This document shows, piece by piece, positions 9,701-19,192 of a stretch of DNA of 64,000 bases. The position numbers and the translations under genes are program-made. The notes under the pieces are model-generated. The model did no database searches and was not told the DNA's origin. It saw only the letters and a list, made by a program, of their open reading frames with translations. The DNA is from Bacteroidota bacterium (GTDB lineage Bacteria; Bacteroidota; Bacteroidia; B-17B0; Aurantibacillaceae). The first letter of the stretch is position 1. The number at the start of each line of letters is the position of its first letter. The stretch lies in NCBI GenBank assembly GCA_018267825.1, contig JAFDXR010000003.1, positions 124,001 to 188,000 of the forward strand, given 5' to 3'.

Positions 9701-12700
9701 CCAAGGCTGGTTACGCTGAAAGATAAAGCTGTAATGTTACCAGGGGCAATACCGGCAGCGGTTAAATCAGCGGCTGTATATACATACTGAACACGATTAT
9801 CAGAACCGGCACCACTTCTGAAAGGACCACCCGTCAAATCGGTTGTTGCTTGTGTACCGACCGTTGCTGTTCCTGCAACTGCATTGATAGAAGCTGCATT
9901 CAGATTTACGGTAGCACCAGAGCAAATTACCGAAGGCGTTGCTGTTACGTTAGAAATATTCGGCAAAGAATTTACAGTAACTGTAACCGCAGCTGTAGTT
10001 GTACATACCGCATCAGCAGCTGTCACAACATAAACGTACGTACCTGGAATAGTAGGATTCGCAACTACTGTAGCACCAGGAGCAGACGCTGTAATGCCGC
10101 TTCCTGTCGCAGGAGTTGCATTCCATGTATAAGTGTAATTGTTCGTCGTTCCTGTTTTCACTGCGGTGAGGGAATAGCTACCACCAACACAAACCTGAGT
10201 AACCGATGAATTGGCAGTAACGCCATCCGGAATATTTACTGTTTCCGTAACAGCTGTACGTGGGCTTTCACATGTCCCATTATATGAAGACACATAGAAC
10301 GTTGTTGTAGAACTGATAGAAGATGTATAAGTAGGGCTTGTACCTGCCTGTAATACAGTTGTAGAAGTTGGAGTAGCGTACCAGTTATATGATGTTCCTC
10401 CGCTTACAGAAGCTGTAGGGGCACCTATACCGCATTGAGAAGCATTAAATGCTACAGGAGCTGTAGGCAATGGATTGACAACTAATGATACGGTTGCAGT
10501 ACTTGAACAACTTGTTACAGTGTTTGTAGCCGTAACAGTATAAACGTTGGTTACAGCTGCTGTACCCGAGTTAACAGGAGTTACGTTTGTAGTATTGGTT
10601 GTAGCTCCGCCAGGATTCCAAACCCAATTTAATCCACCTGCACCTGAAGTAATGCGACCACCCAGAATCATATTCGGGCGATTGGTATAGGTTGAAATTG
10701 TGCCGGAAGCCTGAACACCACAGCTTTGTGCATTATCTGCATAACTACCCCAGCATGAATTGAATGAGGTGGCAGAGTATGCAACTGTTGAGTTAGAGCT
10801 GTAGCAGCTTGCGCAACCAGAACCTGTAACATCGTTATCATGGCAAATATCCACGAGAATATTTGATACACCGTCCCAAACAAATGGTGTTGCAAAGTTA
10901 TAAGTATATAAGCCTAAGGTCGGCAATCCCTGAGATACAGGACCATAAACAGTTGTGAAGGGCGCGCTTGGAGTTCCATAAGCTGAACTTAACACTGAGT
11001 TTGTTGTAGGTGCTATCTTAATCGTAAATCCGTTTTGAGGAGATGTACCACTGCCCAATGCAGTTACGCTGAAAGAAAGTGAGGTAATATTACCTGCATA
11101 TAAGTTAGCCGCCTGTAATTCAGATGCTCTGATCAGGTATTGTTCGCGAGAGCCTTCATAGTTACTGCTATAAGGCGTGATTGCCTGTGAGGAAGTTGTT
11201 GTGGTTCCTGTTCCAATAGCAGTTGTTCCGTTTTGTACAGCATTAGCAATCAAAGTAGATGTATTACCAGAACATATCATGGTTGGAGATGCACTGGCTG
11301 TAATACTAGGTGGTAAACTCATTGTAATAGACGTAGAAGAAGTCGTAGTACAGATACCATCGGTAGCTGTAACGCTATATACAAATGTTCCCGGAGCTGT
11401 AGGAGAAACAACTGTTGTAGCACCTGAAACTGTTCCAGGCATACCACTACCAGTAGCTGGTGTAGCTGTCCATGAGAATACATACGGATTGGTTGTACCG
11501 GTTTGAGTAGCGGTCAGTGTAGACGATCCACCCGGACATAAATTGGATGAACTTGCCGAAGCAATAACTCCATCAGGAATACTTACAGTTTCTGTAACTG
11601 CAGTGCGCGGGCTCAAGCATGTTCCACTTAAAGACGATACATAGAAAGTTGTTGTGGAACTGATTGATGTTGTATATGTAGTGCTCGTTCCAGCTTGTAA
11701 AACAGTTGTTGAAGTCGGTGTAGCATACCAGTTATAGCTGGTTCCGCCACCAACCTGTGCAACAGGAACACCAACACCACATTGTGAGTTGTTGGTAGCA
11801 GTTGGAGCAGAAGGCAGAGGGGTTACACTAAGTGTTTTAGCAGGAGTGTTAATTGTACATCCATTTGCATCTGTTAGTACAGCCGTATAATTTGTAGTAA
11901 CAGTTGGAGAAACAACTAATGGGTTTGTTGTACCTACAGTTGTTGTTCCATCAGACCAGCTATAAGACGTAAAGTTAGGTATGAGGTTTAACATGTATTC
12001 TTCATACTCACCATAACCAACAGTCATTGTTGGTCCGGTCACAGTACCACCTTCATATACAAGTACTCTCATACGGGTTAAACCTAATGAAACACCTGAA
12101 GGTACTGTAACAACTGCGGTTTCAGTATGTGCTCCGGAAGTAGTAGCAGACGACAGGTAAACAGCTTCACCAGCATCCGTAAACACACCATTGCGGTTAT
12201 AATCGATATATACCCCAACGGCATTGCTATATGCAGTTGCCTGTTGCAGAACACTTACGCTCAATGTGTAAGTTTTACCAGCTGAGATACTATAGGGTCC
12301 AAATGCGGTATAATCAGCGTAACTACCAGCTGTACCGGCGGCTGTACCAATTGTACCTACAAGGGTATTAATAGCACTTGTATTGTTCAATGGCCCAAAA
12401 GTTACATTCCCAAGATCCTCATCAGTTGTTGGGTTTGTTACAGCAGGAGGCGCAGTATAAGTTGGTGCTGTTGTAACACTTGCTACTGATAAAGACAAGG
12501 TAGCTGTTGTAGCAGCACAAATAGGATTTGACGACGTCACGACTGAAGCAGTAACACCGGTTAATGGTGCATCCTGATAGGTTGTACCTGTCGCTGATTT
12601 CGTGTATGTTCCGTCGGTTGTCGTTACAGTCCAGGTCACGAAAGCGTTAACCGGTGTAGCAGCAGGGATGGTTCCTGTCCATGCCGAAGATGCAGATAAG

Positions 12701-15276
12701 TTACCCCCGGTCATTGTAATCGGAGACTGAGCAACACCATTATAAGCGTAATTTAATGTTACTGAAGTTAACGCCGCAGCTCCCGGGGTTACAGTTGCTG
12801 TAATAAGTCGGGATGAAGCCGTACACTGTGTAGTTGAAGGAGACATAGAAATAGCATTAATGGCGGGAGCCGGACTTATACCATTAAACTCATCTGCACC
12901 AATATCAGGCGATGTACCTGTACCCGCATAACCTGCATTACCCTGACGAATATCTCCATCAAAGTCGTTTGTATACGTTGCAATGTTCGCAGCTCCACTT
13001 TCAATCTGGGAGGCTACTGAACCGTCAATATGAAGATAGTTAGCTGCAGACCCTGTTGTACTTAGGAAAGTTGGATTTTCTGTTATTGAAGCTGCATCAC
13101 GCGTACTTACAAATGTCTTATAAGCCGCAAGCGTTTGAGAACTATTTGTTCCATCCGCAAAAATTAAATTATTTGCGCCCGGAGTTCCGGCATAAAATAA
13201 GTTGTTGTTTGATGTAGCAGCATAAGATGTCAATGTTGTAGAGGATCTTCTGTATGCGACAGTAGAACCGGTACCTACAGATGTAGAGTTGTTTACTATA
13301 ATATTATTACGTAAATCCAAGGTTGAACCTGTTGACGCATAAATGCCGGAAGTACCAAATAAAGTTCCGGTGCTTACTGCATTCAGATTAACAGTATTAT
13401 AATAAACATTTTGATTTGTACCGCCTGCCAGGTTAATGCCTATGACAGCGTTTGATCCGGATGCTGCCGGTGCTTTGATATCACCGACAATATTATTTGA
13501 AACATTGATTGTTGTACCGCCACCGACGTATAAGCCAGAGGCTGAAGATCCGGCTGCACCAGCTGAAAGATCATATACCTTATTCTTGCTCAGATTGATG
13601 GTTGAGCTCAACAAAAATGTAATTCCATATACAGTAGCCGAACCTGTTGATGAGTTACTGAAATAGAGTGAATGAATGTTGTTACCATTGCTGTTAATCA
13701 AAGACGACGAACTTGTATTACTGTAAATACCCCTGATCACGTGACTAGTCCCGGTTGAGGAACCTGAAATCGAAAGGTTATCTATATTATTATTGTTGTA
13801 ATTCTCAAATGTTGGGGAGCTACCATCATAAAATCCATATACAGATGATGAACTAGTTCCACCAGTCAATGGGATTGAATTTGTATTTACTGTATTACCT
13901 GTTGCAGTAACTGAAGCTGTACCTGCACGCAAACAATACATGGTCCCTGCCTGATTATTGATAACGTTATTTGTAACAATATTATTCAGGATATTAACAG
14001 GGTTGGTTCCACTTGATCCCGAATTATAAATACCCTGAAAAATACACACACTGGTTCCGCCGGAAGCTCCCATCACTGTACCATTAACGGTATTACCAAG
14101 CAGGTTGGTAACAGCCGGGGTTGCGCTTTGAAGAATTCCGGTAAATGTCCCCGTTGTTGATGTGGTATAAGAACAGGCAGAGATGATGTTATTGGAAATT
14201 GTAACAGTATTAGAAGCCGCTGTAGAGCCGGATGCATTCTCAATGCCGGTAAGCGCGCTTGTAGTTGCGCTACTTTTTACTGTTACCGTGTTACTGGAAA
14301 TAGTTACATTGGCACTTGTCGCAGTATTAACATAAATACCGCGCAATGTTGTCCCGTGATTAACACCTGAACCATTATTATTGTTAACTACGTTATAGGA
14401 AACGTTAAAGTTATACTGTGCCAGCGTACGAATACCCGCTGCCGGATTGGTCGTTGCACCACCACCGAAGTTGAGAATCGTGTTACCGGTTGATGCTGAA
14501 CTCCCACCAATATCGTTCCCGAAATCAGCAGCTGTAAACGGTGAAGAGGCGGCATAACCGATAATGGCGATACCGATGTTACAGTTCTGAATGGTATTCG
14601 AATAAAATTTGTTATTCGAGTTGCTACCCGCAGCCACCGTCGGGCTTAAAGCTGTAGTTGCAGCTGTTGCAGTCGCATTCATGACATTGATACCAACCGA
14701 ACCATCCACCATCGGAGAAGTTCCGGAGGCATTATTAATACGGTTCAATGTAATCACACAATTCTTAATCGTGTTATTCTGGCAACCATCATTCAGGTTT
14801 GTCTTGTATAAAGCGTAACCAAATTCCATTGTTGCAGGATTGGCAGCATTCGGATCATTGATATCGATTCCATCAATCGTCACATAATCAGAACCGATTA
14901 AACGGAAAACACCATCCTGAGCGGCTGAACCGGGTGTTGCGGTACCTGTATAGGCTGTTAAAAGAGGATTGGCACCAGCTCCGCTTTTTTGAAATGTGAT
15001 CGTATTTACTGCTGTACCGGTAGCAGTTAATGCATACCCTCCGGTAGGAGCGGTTTCGGTGAAACCTGCCGGGATATTAATCGTCAGCGGACCATTAACA
15101 CCCTGTAAATTTATATCCGCAATGGCAGCAGCCAGTGTAGGATAATCGGTCGGAATCGTTTTAGTACCTGATAATTGCGCCTGCATTTTCCCGCTCAACG
15201 CGAGCATTGCCGACACAGCTATTACCAGTTTACCAACATTCTGACCCTTCTTCTTCGTAAAAAGATTCATTCTCAT
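6721..15276 (-). CDS. Giant T9SS type A surface protein (beta-helix, GEVED, Ig repeats)
   Basis: A 2851-aa exported protein, the largest in the window. The start MRMNLF gives a basic n-region (FTKKKGQNVGK) and a signal peptide ending near MQAQ. Residues about 40-790 are a right-handed beta-helix region: repeated short N-rich units such as ISNNIISACS and VNVSNNIVGDI, ending IGADEFNG. Residues about 950-1098 resemble a GEVED domain (VGVYIDYNRNGVFTDAGEAV ... GEYEEYML). A three-fold super-repeat follows (about 1160-2420), then four to five 80-aa Ig-like repeats, and a type A sorting domain (VYPNPNRGQVTVTI ... GRMIRQ). Beta-helices often bind or act on polysaccharide, but I see no catalytic residues, so adhesion or surface structure is the safer guess. 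Confidence 0.88.
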   Translation of the reverse strand: MRMNLFTKKKGQNVGKLVIAVSAMLALSGKMQAQLSGTKTIPTDYPTLAAAIADINLQGVNGPLTINIPAGFTETAPTGGYALTATGTAVNTITFQKSGAGANPLLTAYTGTATPGSAAQDGVFRLIGSDYVTIDGIDINDPNAANPATMEFGYALYKTNLNDGCQNNTIKNCVITLNRINNASGTSPMVDGSVGINVMNATATAATTALSPTVAAGSNSNNKFYSNTIQNCNIGIAIIGYAASSPFTAADFGNDIGGSSASTGNTILNFGGGATTNPAAGIRTLAQYNFNVSYNVVNNNNGSGVNHGTTLRGIYVNTATSANVTISSNTVTVKSSATTSALTGIENASGSTAASNTVTISNNIISACSYTTSTTGTFTGILQSATPAVTNLLGNTVNGTVMGASGGTSVCIFQGIYNSGSSGTNPVNILNNIVTNNVINNQAGTMYCLRAGTASVTATGNTVNTNSIPLTGGTSSSSVYGFYDGSSPTFENYNNNNIDNLSISGSSTGTSHVIRGIYSNTSSSSLINSNGNNIHSLYFSNSSTGSATVYGITFLLSSTINLSKNKVYDLSAGAAGSSASGLYVGGGTTINVSNNIVGDIKAPAASGSNAVIGINLAGGTNQNVYYNTVNLNAVSTGTLFGTSGIYASTGSTLDLRNNIIVNNSTSVGTGSTVAYRRSSTTLTSYAATSNNNLFYAGTPGANNLIFADGTNSSQTLAAYKTFVSTRDAASITENPTFLSTTGSAANYLHIDGSVASQIESGAANIATYTNDFDGDIRQGNAGYAGTGTSPDIGADEFNGISPAPAINAISMSPSTTQCTASSRLITATVTPGAAALTSVTLNYAYNGVAQSPITMTGGNLSASSAWTGTIPAATPVNAFVTWTVTTTDGTYTKSATGTTYQDAPLTGVTASVVTSSNPICAATTATLSLSVASVTTAPTYTAPPAVTNPTTDEDLGNVTFGPLNNTSAINTLVGTIGTAAGTAGSYADYTAFGPYSISAGKTYTLSVSVLQQATAYSNAVGVYIDYNRNGVFTDAGEAVYLSSATTSGAHTETAVVTVPSGVSLGLTRMRVLVYEGGTVTGPTMTVGYGEYEEYMLNLIPNFTSYSWSDGTTTVGTTNPLVVSPTVTTNYTAVLTDANGCTINTPAKTLSVTPLPSAPTATNNSQCGVGVPVAQVGGGTSYNWYATPTSTTVLQAGTSTTYTTSISSTTTFYVSSLSGTCLSPRTAVTETVSIPDGVIASASSSNLCPGGSSTLTATQTGTTNPYVFSWTATPATGSGMPGTVSGATTVVSPTAPGTFVYSVTATDGICTTTSSTSITMSLPPSITASASPTMICSGNTSTLIANAVQNGTTAIGTGTTTTSSQAITPYSSNYEGSREQYLIRASELQAANLYAGNITSLSFSVTALGSGTSPQNGFTIKIAPTTNSVLSSAYGTPSAPFTTVYGPVSQGLPTLGLYTYNFATPFVWDGVSNILVDICHDNDVTGSGCASCYSSNSTVAYSATSFNSCWGSYADNAQSCGVQASGTISTYTNRPNMILGGRITSGAGGLNWVWNPGGATTNTTNVTPVNSGTAAVTNVYTVTATNTVTSCSSTATVSLVVNPLPTAPVAFNASQCGIGAPTASVSGGTSYNWYATPTSTTVLQAGTSPTYTSSISSTTTFYVSSYNGTCESPRTAVTETVNIPDGVTANSSVTQVCVGGSYSLTAVKTGTTNNYTYTWNATPATGSGITASAPGATVVANPTIPGTYVYVVTAADAVCTTTAAVTVTVNSLPNISNVTATPSVICSGATVNLNAASINAVAGTATVGTQATTDLTGGPFRSGAGSDNRVQYVYTAADLTAAGIAPGNITALSFSVTSLGSGSMNNWTLKIGATTASTLGTTFDASPLTTVFGPTAYTAVNGLNTFTFSTPYNWNGTSNIIVQVCHDATSSGSSYVSMASAANTSMYTLVSGACSQATGTAYSTYRPVIWLNAPVGTAVTNSMNWMWNPGAIPTNTAVVTPVNTGSTSAVQNYTVVATNSVTGCSNSAVASVTVNPLPANPTVFNSTQCGVAVPTASVSGGTSYNWYATPTSTAVLQAGSSSTYTSSISSTTTWYVSSFNGTCESPRVAVTETVTIPDGVSAAVSSASACPNTSVTLTATKTGTANTYNYAWTAAPVSGSGIPTTVSGASVSVTPTLPGTYVYTVTATDAGCTAVATTSLFVYQAMTNHPPVTATPNPICAGATTTLNAVIPSSVTVGDGSTTLGVYSTGGGLSPYSQYYEGQRTQYLYKAAELTAAGLTAGNIGSIAFNVTDAQATLGFTNYTVKMFNTTATDLSAAYATASGPSTTVFGPAVLPAPVIGMNNINFTTPFNWDGASDIIIDICFENDPSSTGTFFTYNDVVSSSTQTYVATRGNYQDNSSLCGTLGGLLATSNDRPDIQFVKINSFTYSWSNGSAVVATTNPAAITPSVTATYTLTMTDANGCVSTSAPKTVTVNPIPVVNATPSSTAICAGNSATITASGATTYTWSPAAGSTATAVVTPTANTTYTVSGSTAGCIGTNTVSLVVNPNPTVTATTSNSVICAGSSATLTAAGATNYTWMPTGGMAANEVVTPTVSTTYTVTGESLGCSVTSTVDVTVNDVPSMTLSPVSQTICTGVTATITASGATTYAWDNGDVTASTAVTPTTNTTYTVVGTNSCGSTTTTATVFVTSVPVVNVTSNASLICAGQSASLTATGSSSYSWAPGGEITSVIVVTPTVNTTYTVTGTSSCGTATAAITQSVSLCTGIQNLAVTDVDVYPNPNRGQVTVTIPSEMAGNATIEVYDAIGKLVIRENLTSDVTHLNTSRLEEGLYIYKIFENAKVVKIGRMIRQ
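8010..11800 (-). repeat. Three-fold about 1.3-kb coding super-repeat in the giant adhesin
   Basis: Three consecutive units each encode (i) an Ig-like module with QCG..xPxAxVxGGTSYNWYATPTS, (ii) an Ig-like module beginning IPDGV, and (iii) a roughly 170-aa beta domain with Q(Y)L(Y)xAxEL, AGNITSLSFSVT and a WDGxSNI(I/L)(V/I)DIC core. In window coordinates the third domains lie near 10655-11215, 9360-9860 and 8010-8575. The units have diverged but are clearly homologous. Confidence 0.8.
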
Positions 15277-15309
15277 GTAATTGATTTAAAATTTGAAAAA
15301 TTAAGCCTC

Positions 15310-15317
15310 CAAATATA
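15310..15317 (-). promoter_or_regulatory. -7 element of the giant adhesin gene
   Basis: The minus strand reads TATATTTG, an exact TAnnTTTG match about 35 bases before the start codon at 15276. No convincing -33 TTG is present at 17-23 bases. The 267-bp region 15277-15543 separates this gene from the divergent type B cargo gene; for that gene I found no clear promoter. Confidence 0.5.
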
Positions 15318-15543
15318 ATGCAATTCAGAATCTGATTTTGTTAAAAGTTTGAACAGGTCTGAGTAAAAATGTTTAAAACATGGGTATAATACAACTCCTA
15401 TTGAGTTAAACACAAACTAAATCGTTTTATGTCTTTTCGTCGCTTTTTTTACACAATTCGCCTTTTGAGGGCCAGCACTCTAAGTCATGTTTTGCAATTG
15501 TGCAACATTTACAACATCTCATTTTTAACCCAAATTCATCGCT

Positions 15544-18500
15544 ATGAATAAGCAATTACTCTTAAAAAGTCTCTTTTTTGGAATTCTTATCTCTTTGTTT
15601 CAAACCAGAATATCTGCTCAGAACCTGGTTCTGAACCCAAGTTTCGAAAACACATCCAGCAATTGCGGAAATCTGGGCGGAGAAGGCTTCACAACCGATC
15701 TCCTCAACTGGGATGATGCCAACTCCGGGGCAGACAGCTGCTCTTCACCGGATTTATTCTCAGCCTGCAACACGCTTCCCATTGTGGGAGGTCCCGGCCC
15801 AACCAATATGCCAAATTCGGCATTGGGTTATCAGTATTCAAGAACCGGAACTCACCATGCCGGCATTATTACTTACGACGGTACTGATCAGTACCGGGAA
15901 TATATCGAAGGACAAACGTCTGCCCCCCTCGTAGCCGGACAGGTCTATTGCGTGTCCATGTACGTGAGTCTCGCCAACAGCGTGGTTTGGTCAACAAATA
16001 ACATCGGGATTTACTTTTCCCCGACAAATTACCAGCGTAATGCCTGCCCGGGCACTACCAATTCTCGTATCAATGTAACGCCCCAGCTTAATTACACCTG
16101 CAGCCCCATTATGGATACCATGCACTGGGTGAGACTACAATGGAGTTACACTGCCACCGGCGGCGAAAAATATTTTGTGATCGGAAACTTCTACGATAAT
16201 TCCAACACGACTGTGGTAACAAACCCCGGAGGAACATTCACTAATCCTTATGCCTACTTCTATATTGACGATGTAAGCATTGTACCGAATACCTGCTGCT
16301 ATGCCGATATTATGCCAGTGGCTGCTTTATGTTCGAACGCCAGTGCTATTACCATGACTGCTACGGCGGGCCTTGGCAACAGCTGTACTTCGGCTATTAC
16401 AGGTACCTGGAGCGGCGTTGGCATTACAAATACCAGTACCGGTGTATTTAATCCAAGTACAGCCGGTGCAGGTGTTCATACCGTAAGCTTTTCGATATCC
16501 TGCGGATACACCGCAACCATGAATGTGACCGTGAACCCTTGCAATATTACTGTTTGTAAAACCGGTAGCGTCATCACAGCTTCGGGCGGTACTGCGCCTT
16601 ACACATGGGCTACCTCAACCCAAAGTGTTGACTGTAGCGGCTGTCCGTTCGGGATCTGTAATCCATTCTCCTGCCCGGGTAATACCGTTACCGTATGGAC
16701 AACTGCCGCAACAAATACATCAACCTTCAATGCTACATCATTTCCAATAAGGGTTTCTGATAATGCCGGCAGTACCTATACTATTACCAGCCTTGCTGCA
16801 CTTACAACCTGTACAACCACTTTCTGCCCTACCCTTACTCTTTCCGTGAGTTCACAAACGAATGTAAACTGTTTCGGAACAAGCACAGGCAGTGCAACCG
16901 TAAATACCAGCGGCGGTGCAGCGGCTTATTCTTATACCTGGTCGCCCGGAAACCTCAATGGGGCTTCGCAAACGGGACTCGCAGCCGGCATATATACAAT
17001 TGCAATCAAAGATGCGAATAGCTGCCCGGGTACTGGAACCGTTAGTATCACACAACCCAGTATAGCTTTGAGCGCCAGCATTACGGCAACTTCTGCGGCA
17101 AGCTGTGGTTCGAGCAATGGTAACGCCACCGTGTTCGCCTCTGGTGGAACGGCAGGCTATACCTATAATTGGGCTCCTTCGGGTGGAACAGCCGCTACCA
17201 GTGCATCCGTTGCCGCGGGCAGTTATACCGTAACCGTAACAGATGCCAAGGGCTGTACAAAAACGGCTATGGCTACCATCAACAGTGCCGGCGGACCCAC
17301 ATTATCGGTGGTTTCGCAGGCCAGCGTGAATTGTTATGGTGCCAATAGCGGTTCTGCAACTGTAAGTGCTAGCGGCGGAACAGGTCCATATACCTATACC
17401 TGGAATCCGGGAAATTTAAATGGCTCTTCTCAAAGCAGCCTGAGTGCTGGTGTATATACTATTCAGGTAGCTGATGCCGGAAGTTGTATCAGCTCAGGTA
17501 CTTTATCAATCATGCAACCTTCTGCTGCACTAAGCGCTACACTTTCTTCATCGCCCGCCACTTGTGGCCAAAGCAATGGTAGTGCTTCAATTGTAATTAG
17601 TGGTGGTACCCCGAGCTATACATTTAGTTGGAGCCCGGTAAGTGGTTCCGGAACGAGTATGTCGTCTCTTCCGGCAGGAAGTTATTCTGTTCTTGTAACT
17701 GACAGCAAAGGATGTAACACGACAGCAAACACGATTGTAACAAGTACCAGTGGACCTACAGTTACTGTGGTTTCCACTAATAATGTTAATTGTTATGGAG
17801 CTGCTACAGGTTCTGCCAGTGTCATTTCCACCGGTGGAGCAACTCCATTTACTTATACCTGGAGTCCAGGAAATCTATCTGGCAGCACACAATATGCTTT
17901 AGCGGCCGGTGTTTATACAATAAGCTCATCTAATGCCAATGGCTGCATTGGAAGTACTACTCTTAGCATTACACAACCTACTGCAGCCCTTAATGCTTCT
18001 ATTTCAGCTACTCTTGCAACGAGCTGTGGATCGAGCGTAGGGGGTGCAACCGTTAGTGCCTCAGGCGGGACTCCAGGTTATACATATAACTGGAGCCCAG
18101 CCGGTGGAAGTGCTGCCGGAACCAGTGGTCTTGCGGCCGGAAATTATACAGTTACTGTAACCGATTCAAAAAACTGTACTCAATCAGCAGTAGCAACCAT
18201 CAGCAGTGCCGGTGGACCAACGATTAGCGTCGTATCTCAAACCAGTGTAACATGCTTTGGAGGTAATGATGGTAATGCCACAATAAGCGCCAGCGGTGGT
18301 GCCGGCAGCTATACGTACAGCTGGAGTCCTTCCGGCGGATCAACGGCAAGCGCAAATAATCTCACAGCAGGCATCTATACTGTTACCGTAAAAGATGCGG
18401 CCAATTGTGCAAACACAGCAACGATTCAGATATTACAAACAGCAAAGATTGTAGCAACCGTAACGACAACTCCATCGGATTGTGGTACGAATAATGGTAC

Positions 18501-19182
18501 AGCTACATTAAGCAGCATAGTTGGTGGTCATGGAGCAAGCTCCTATCTATGGAGCACAGGCGAAATGACAAATTCCATCAGTAACCTTAGTCCAGGATCC
18601 TATTCACTGATTGTTTGGGATAATAAAGGATGCAGAGACACTGTTTACTTTAGCGTTGGGCAAAATAATGGCGGACTCTCTGCCAATGCCGGACCATCTG
18701 CCACTATTAAATCCGGTGAAAGTGTAACGCTAAACGGCACTGTGCCAAGCGGCACAACGTATACATGGAGTCCTGCCACAGGCCTGAGCTGCACAAACTG
18801 TGAAGATCCGGTGGCTTCGCCTACAGTAACAACCGTATATGTATTGACAGTGAGTAACAGCAGTGGATGTACTGCTTTTGATACGGTGACCGTGTATGTG
18901 GAATTACCATGCGGGGAGTTGTTTATTCCAACAGCGTTTTCACCGAACGACGATGGGCAGAATGATGTTCTCTTTGTGATGGGTAATTGTATTACCGATC
19001 TTGAGTTTGCGGTATTCGACCGTTGGGGTGAGAAAGTATTTGAAACAACCGATCCGGCCATTGGCTGGGATGGCACCTATGCCGGCAAGAAAATGGACCC
19101 GGCCGTATTTGCCTATTTCCTGAGGGCCACAGTAGATGGCACCTCTGTGAAGAAACATGGAAGTGTGACAATTGTAAAATAA
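15544..19182 (+). CDS. SprB-repeat surface protein with gliding-motility-type (T9SS type B) C-terminus
   Basis: A 1212-aa exported protein. The signal peptide covers residues 1-26 (ending RISAQ). Residues about 27-250 form a carbohydrate-binding-like jelly roll opening NLVLNPSFE and closing YFYIDDVSIVPN. After an Ig-like stretch, residues about 433-1043 hold eight SprB-like repeats. The end (about 1120-1212) is the gliding-motility-associated type B sorting domain, with FIPTAFSPNDDGQND and FDRWGEKVFET. Type B cargos are exported by T9SS and usually need a dedicated PorP/SprF protein, which is the very next gene. By analogy with SprB this could be a surface adhesin used in gliding or attachment. 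It has no catalytic motif. Confidence 0.9.
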   Translation: MNKQLLLKSLFFGILISLFQTRISAQNLVLNPSFENTSSNCGNLGGEGFTTDLLNWDDANSGADSCSSPDLFSACNTLPIVGGPGPTNMPNSALGYQYSRTGTHHAGIITYDGTDQYREYIEGQTSAPLVAGQVYCVSMYVSLANSVVWSTNNIGIYFSPTNYQRNACPGTTNSRINVTPQLNYTCSPIMDTMHWVRLQWSYTATGGEKYFVIGNFYDNSNTTVVTNPGGTFTNPYAYFYIDDVSIVPNTCCYADIMPVAALCSNASAITMTATAGLGNSCTSAITGTWSGVGITNTSTGVFNPSTAGAGVHTVSFSISCGYTATMNVTVNPCNITVCKTGSVITASGGTAPYTWATSTQSVDCSGCPFGICNPFSCPGNTVTVWTTAATNTSTFNATSFPIRVSDNAGSTYTITSLAALTTCTTTFCPTLTLSVSSQTNVNCFGTSTGSATVNTSGGAAAYSYTWSPGNLNGASQTGLAAGIYTIAIKDANSCPGTGTVSITQPSIALSASITATSAASCGSSNGNATVFASGGTAGYTYNWAPSGGTAATSASVAAGSYTVTVTDAKGCTKTAMATINSAGGPTLSVVSQASVNCYGANSGSATVSASGGTGPYTYTWNPGNLNGSSQSSLSAGVYTIQVADAGSCISSGTLSIMQPSAALSATLSSSPATCGQSNGSASIVISGGTPSYTFSWSPVSGSGTSMSSLPAGSYSVLVTDSKGCNTTANTIVTSTSGPTVTVVSTNNVNCYGAATGSASVISTGGATPFTYTWSPGNLSGSTQYALAAGVYTISSSNANGCIGSTTLSITQPTAALNASISATLATSCGSSVGGATVSASGGTPGYTYNWSPAGGSAAGTSGLAAGNYTVTVTDSKNCTQSAVATISSAGGPTISVVSQTSVTCFGGNDGNATISASGGAGSYTYSWSPSGGSTASANNLTAGIYTVTVKDAANCANTATIQILQTAKIVATVTTTPSDCGTNNGTATLSSIVGGHGASSYLWSTGEMTNSISNLSPGSYSLIVWDNKGCRDTVYFSVGQNNGGLSANAGPSATIKSGESVTLNGTVPSGTTYTWSPATGLSCTNCEDPVASPTVTTVYVLTVSNSSGCTAFDTVTVYVELPCGELFIPTAFSPNDDGQNDVLFVMGNCITDLEFAVFDRWGEKVFETTDPAIGWDGTYAGKKMDPAVFAYFLRATVDGTSVKKHGSVTIVK
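16840..18680 (+). repeat. Eight SprB-like repeats in alternating A/B order
   Basis: Eight repeats of about 75-80 codons. Odd repeats carry N(or T)C(F/Y)G..xGxAxVxxxGGxxxYTYxWSPG and mostly end in a QPS/QPT motif. Even repeats carry (S/T)CGxSNGxAxV and end in xSAGGP or similar. The A-B-A-B order implies a two-repeat unit of about 460 bp that was amplified. Confidence 0.85.
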
Positions 19183-19192
19183 TGTAATACCG

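Noticed and set aside
16840-18680. Regular repeats that might be a CRISPR array
   Set aside because: They are long, diverged, in frame and encode SprB-like domains.
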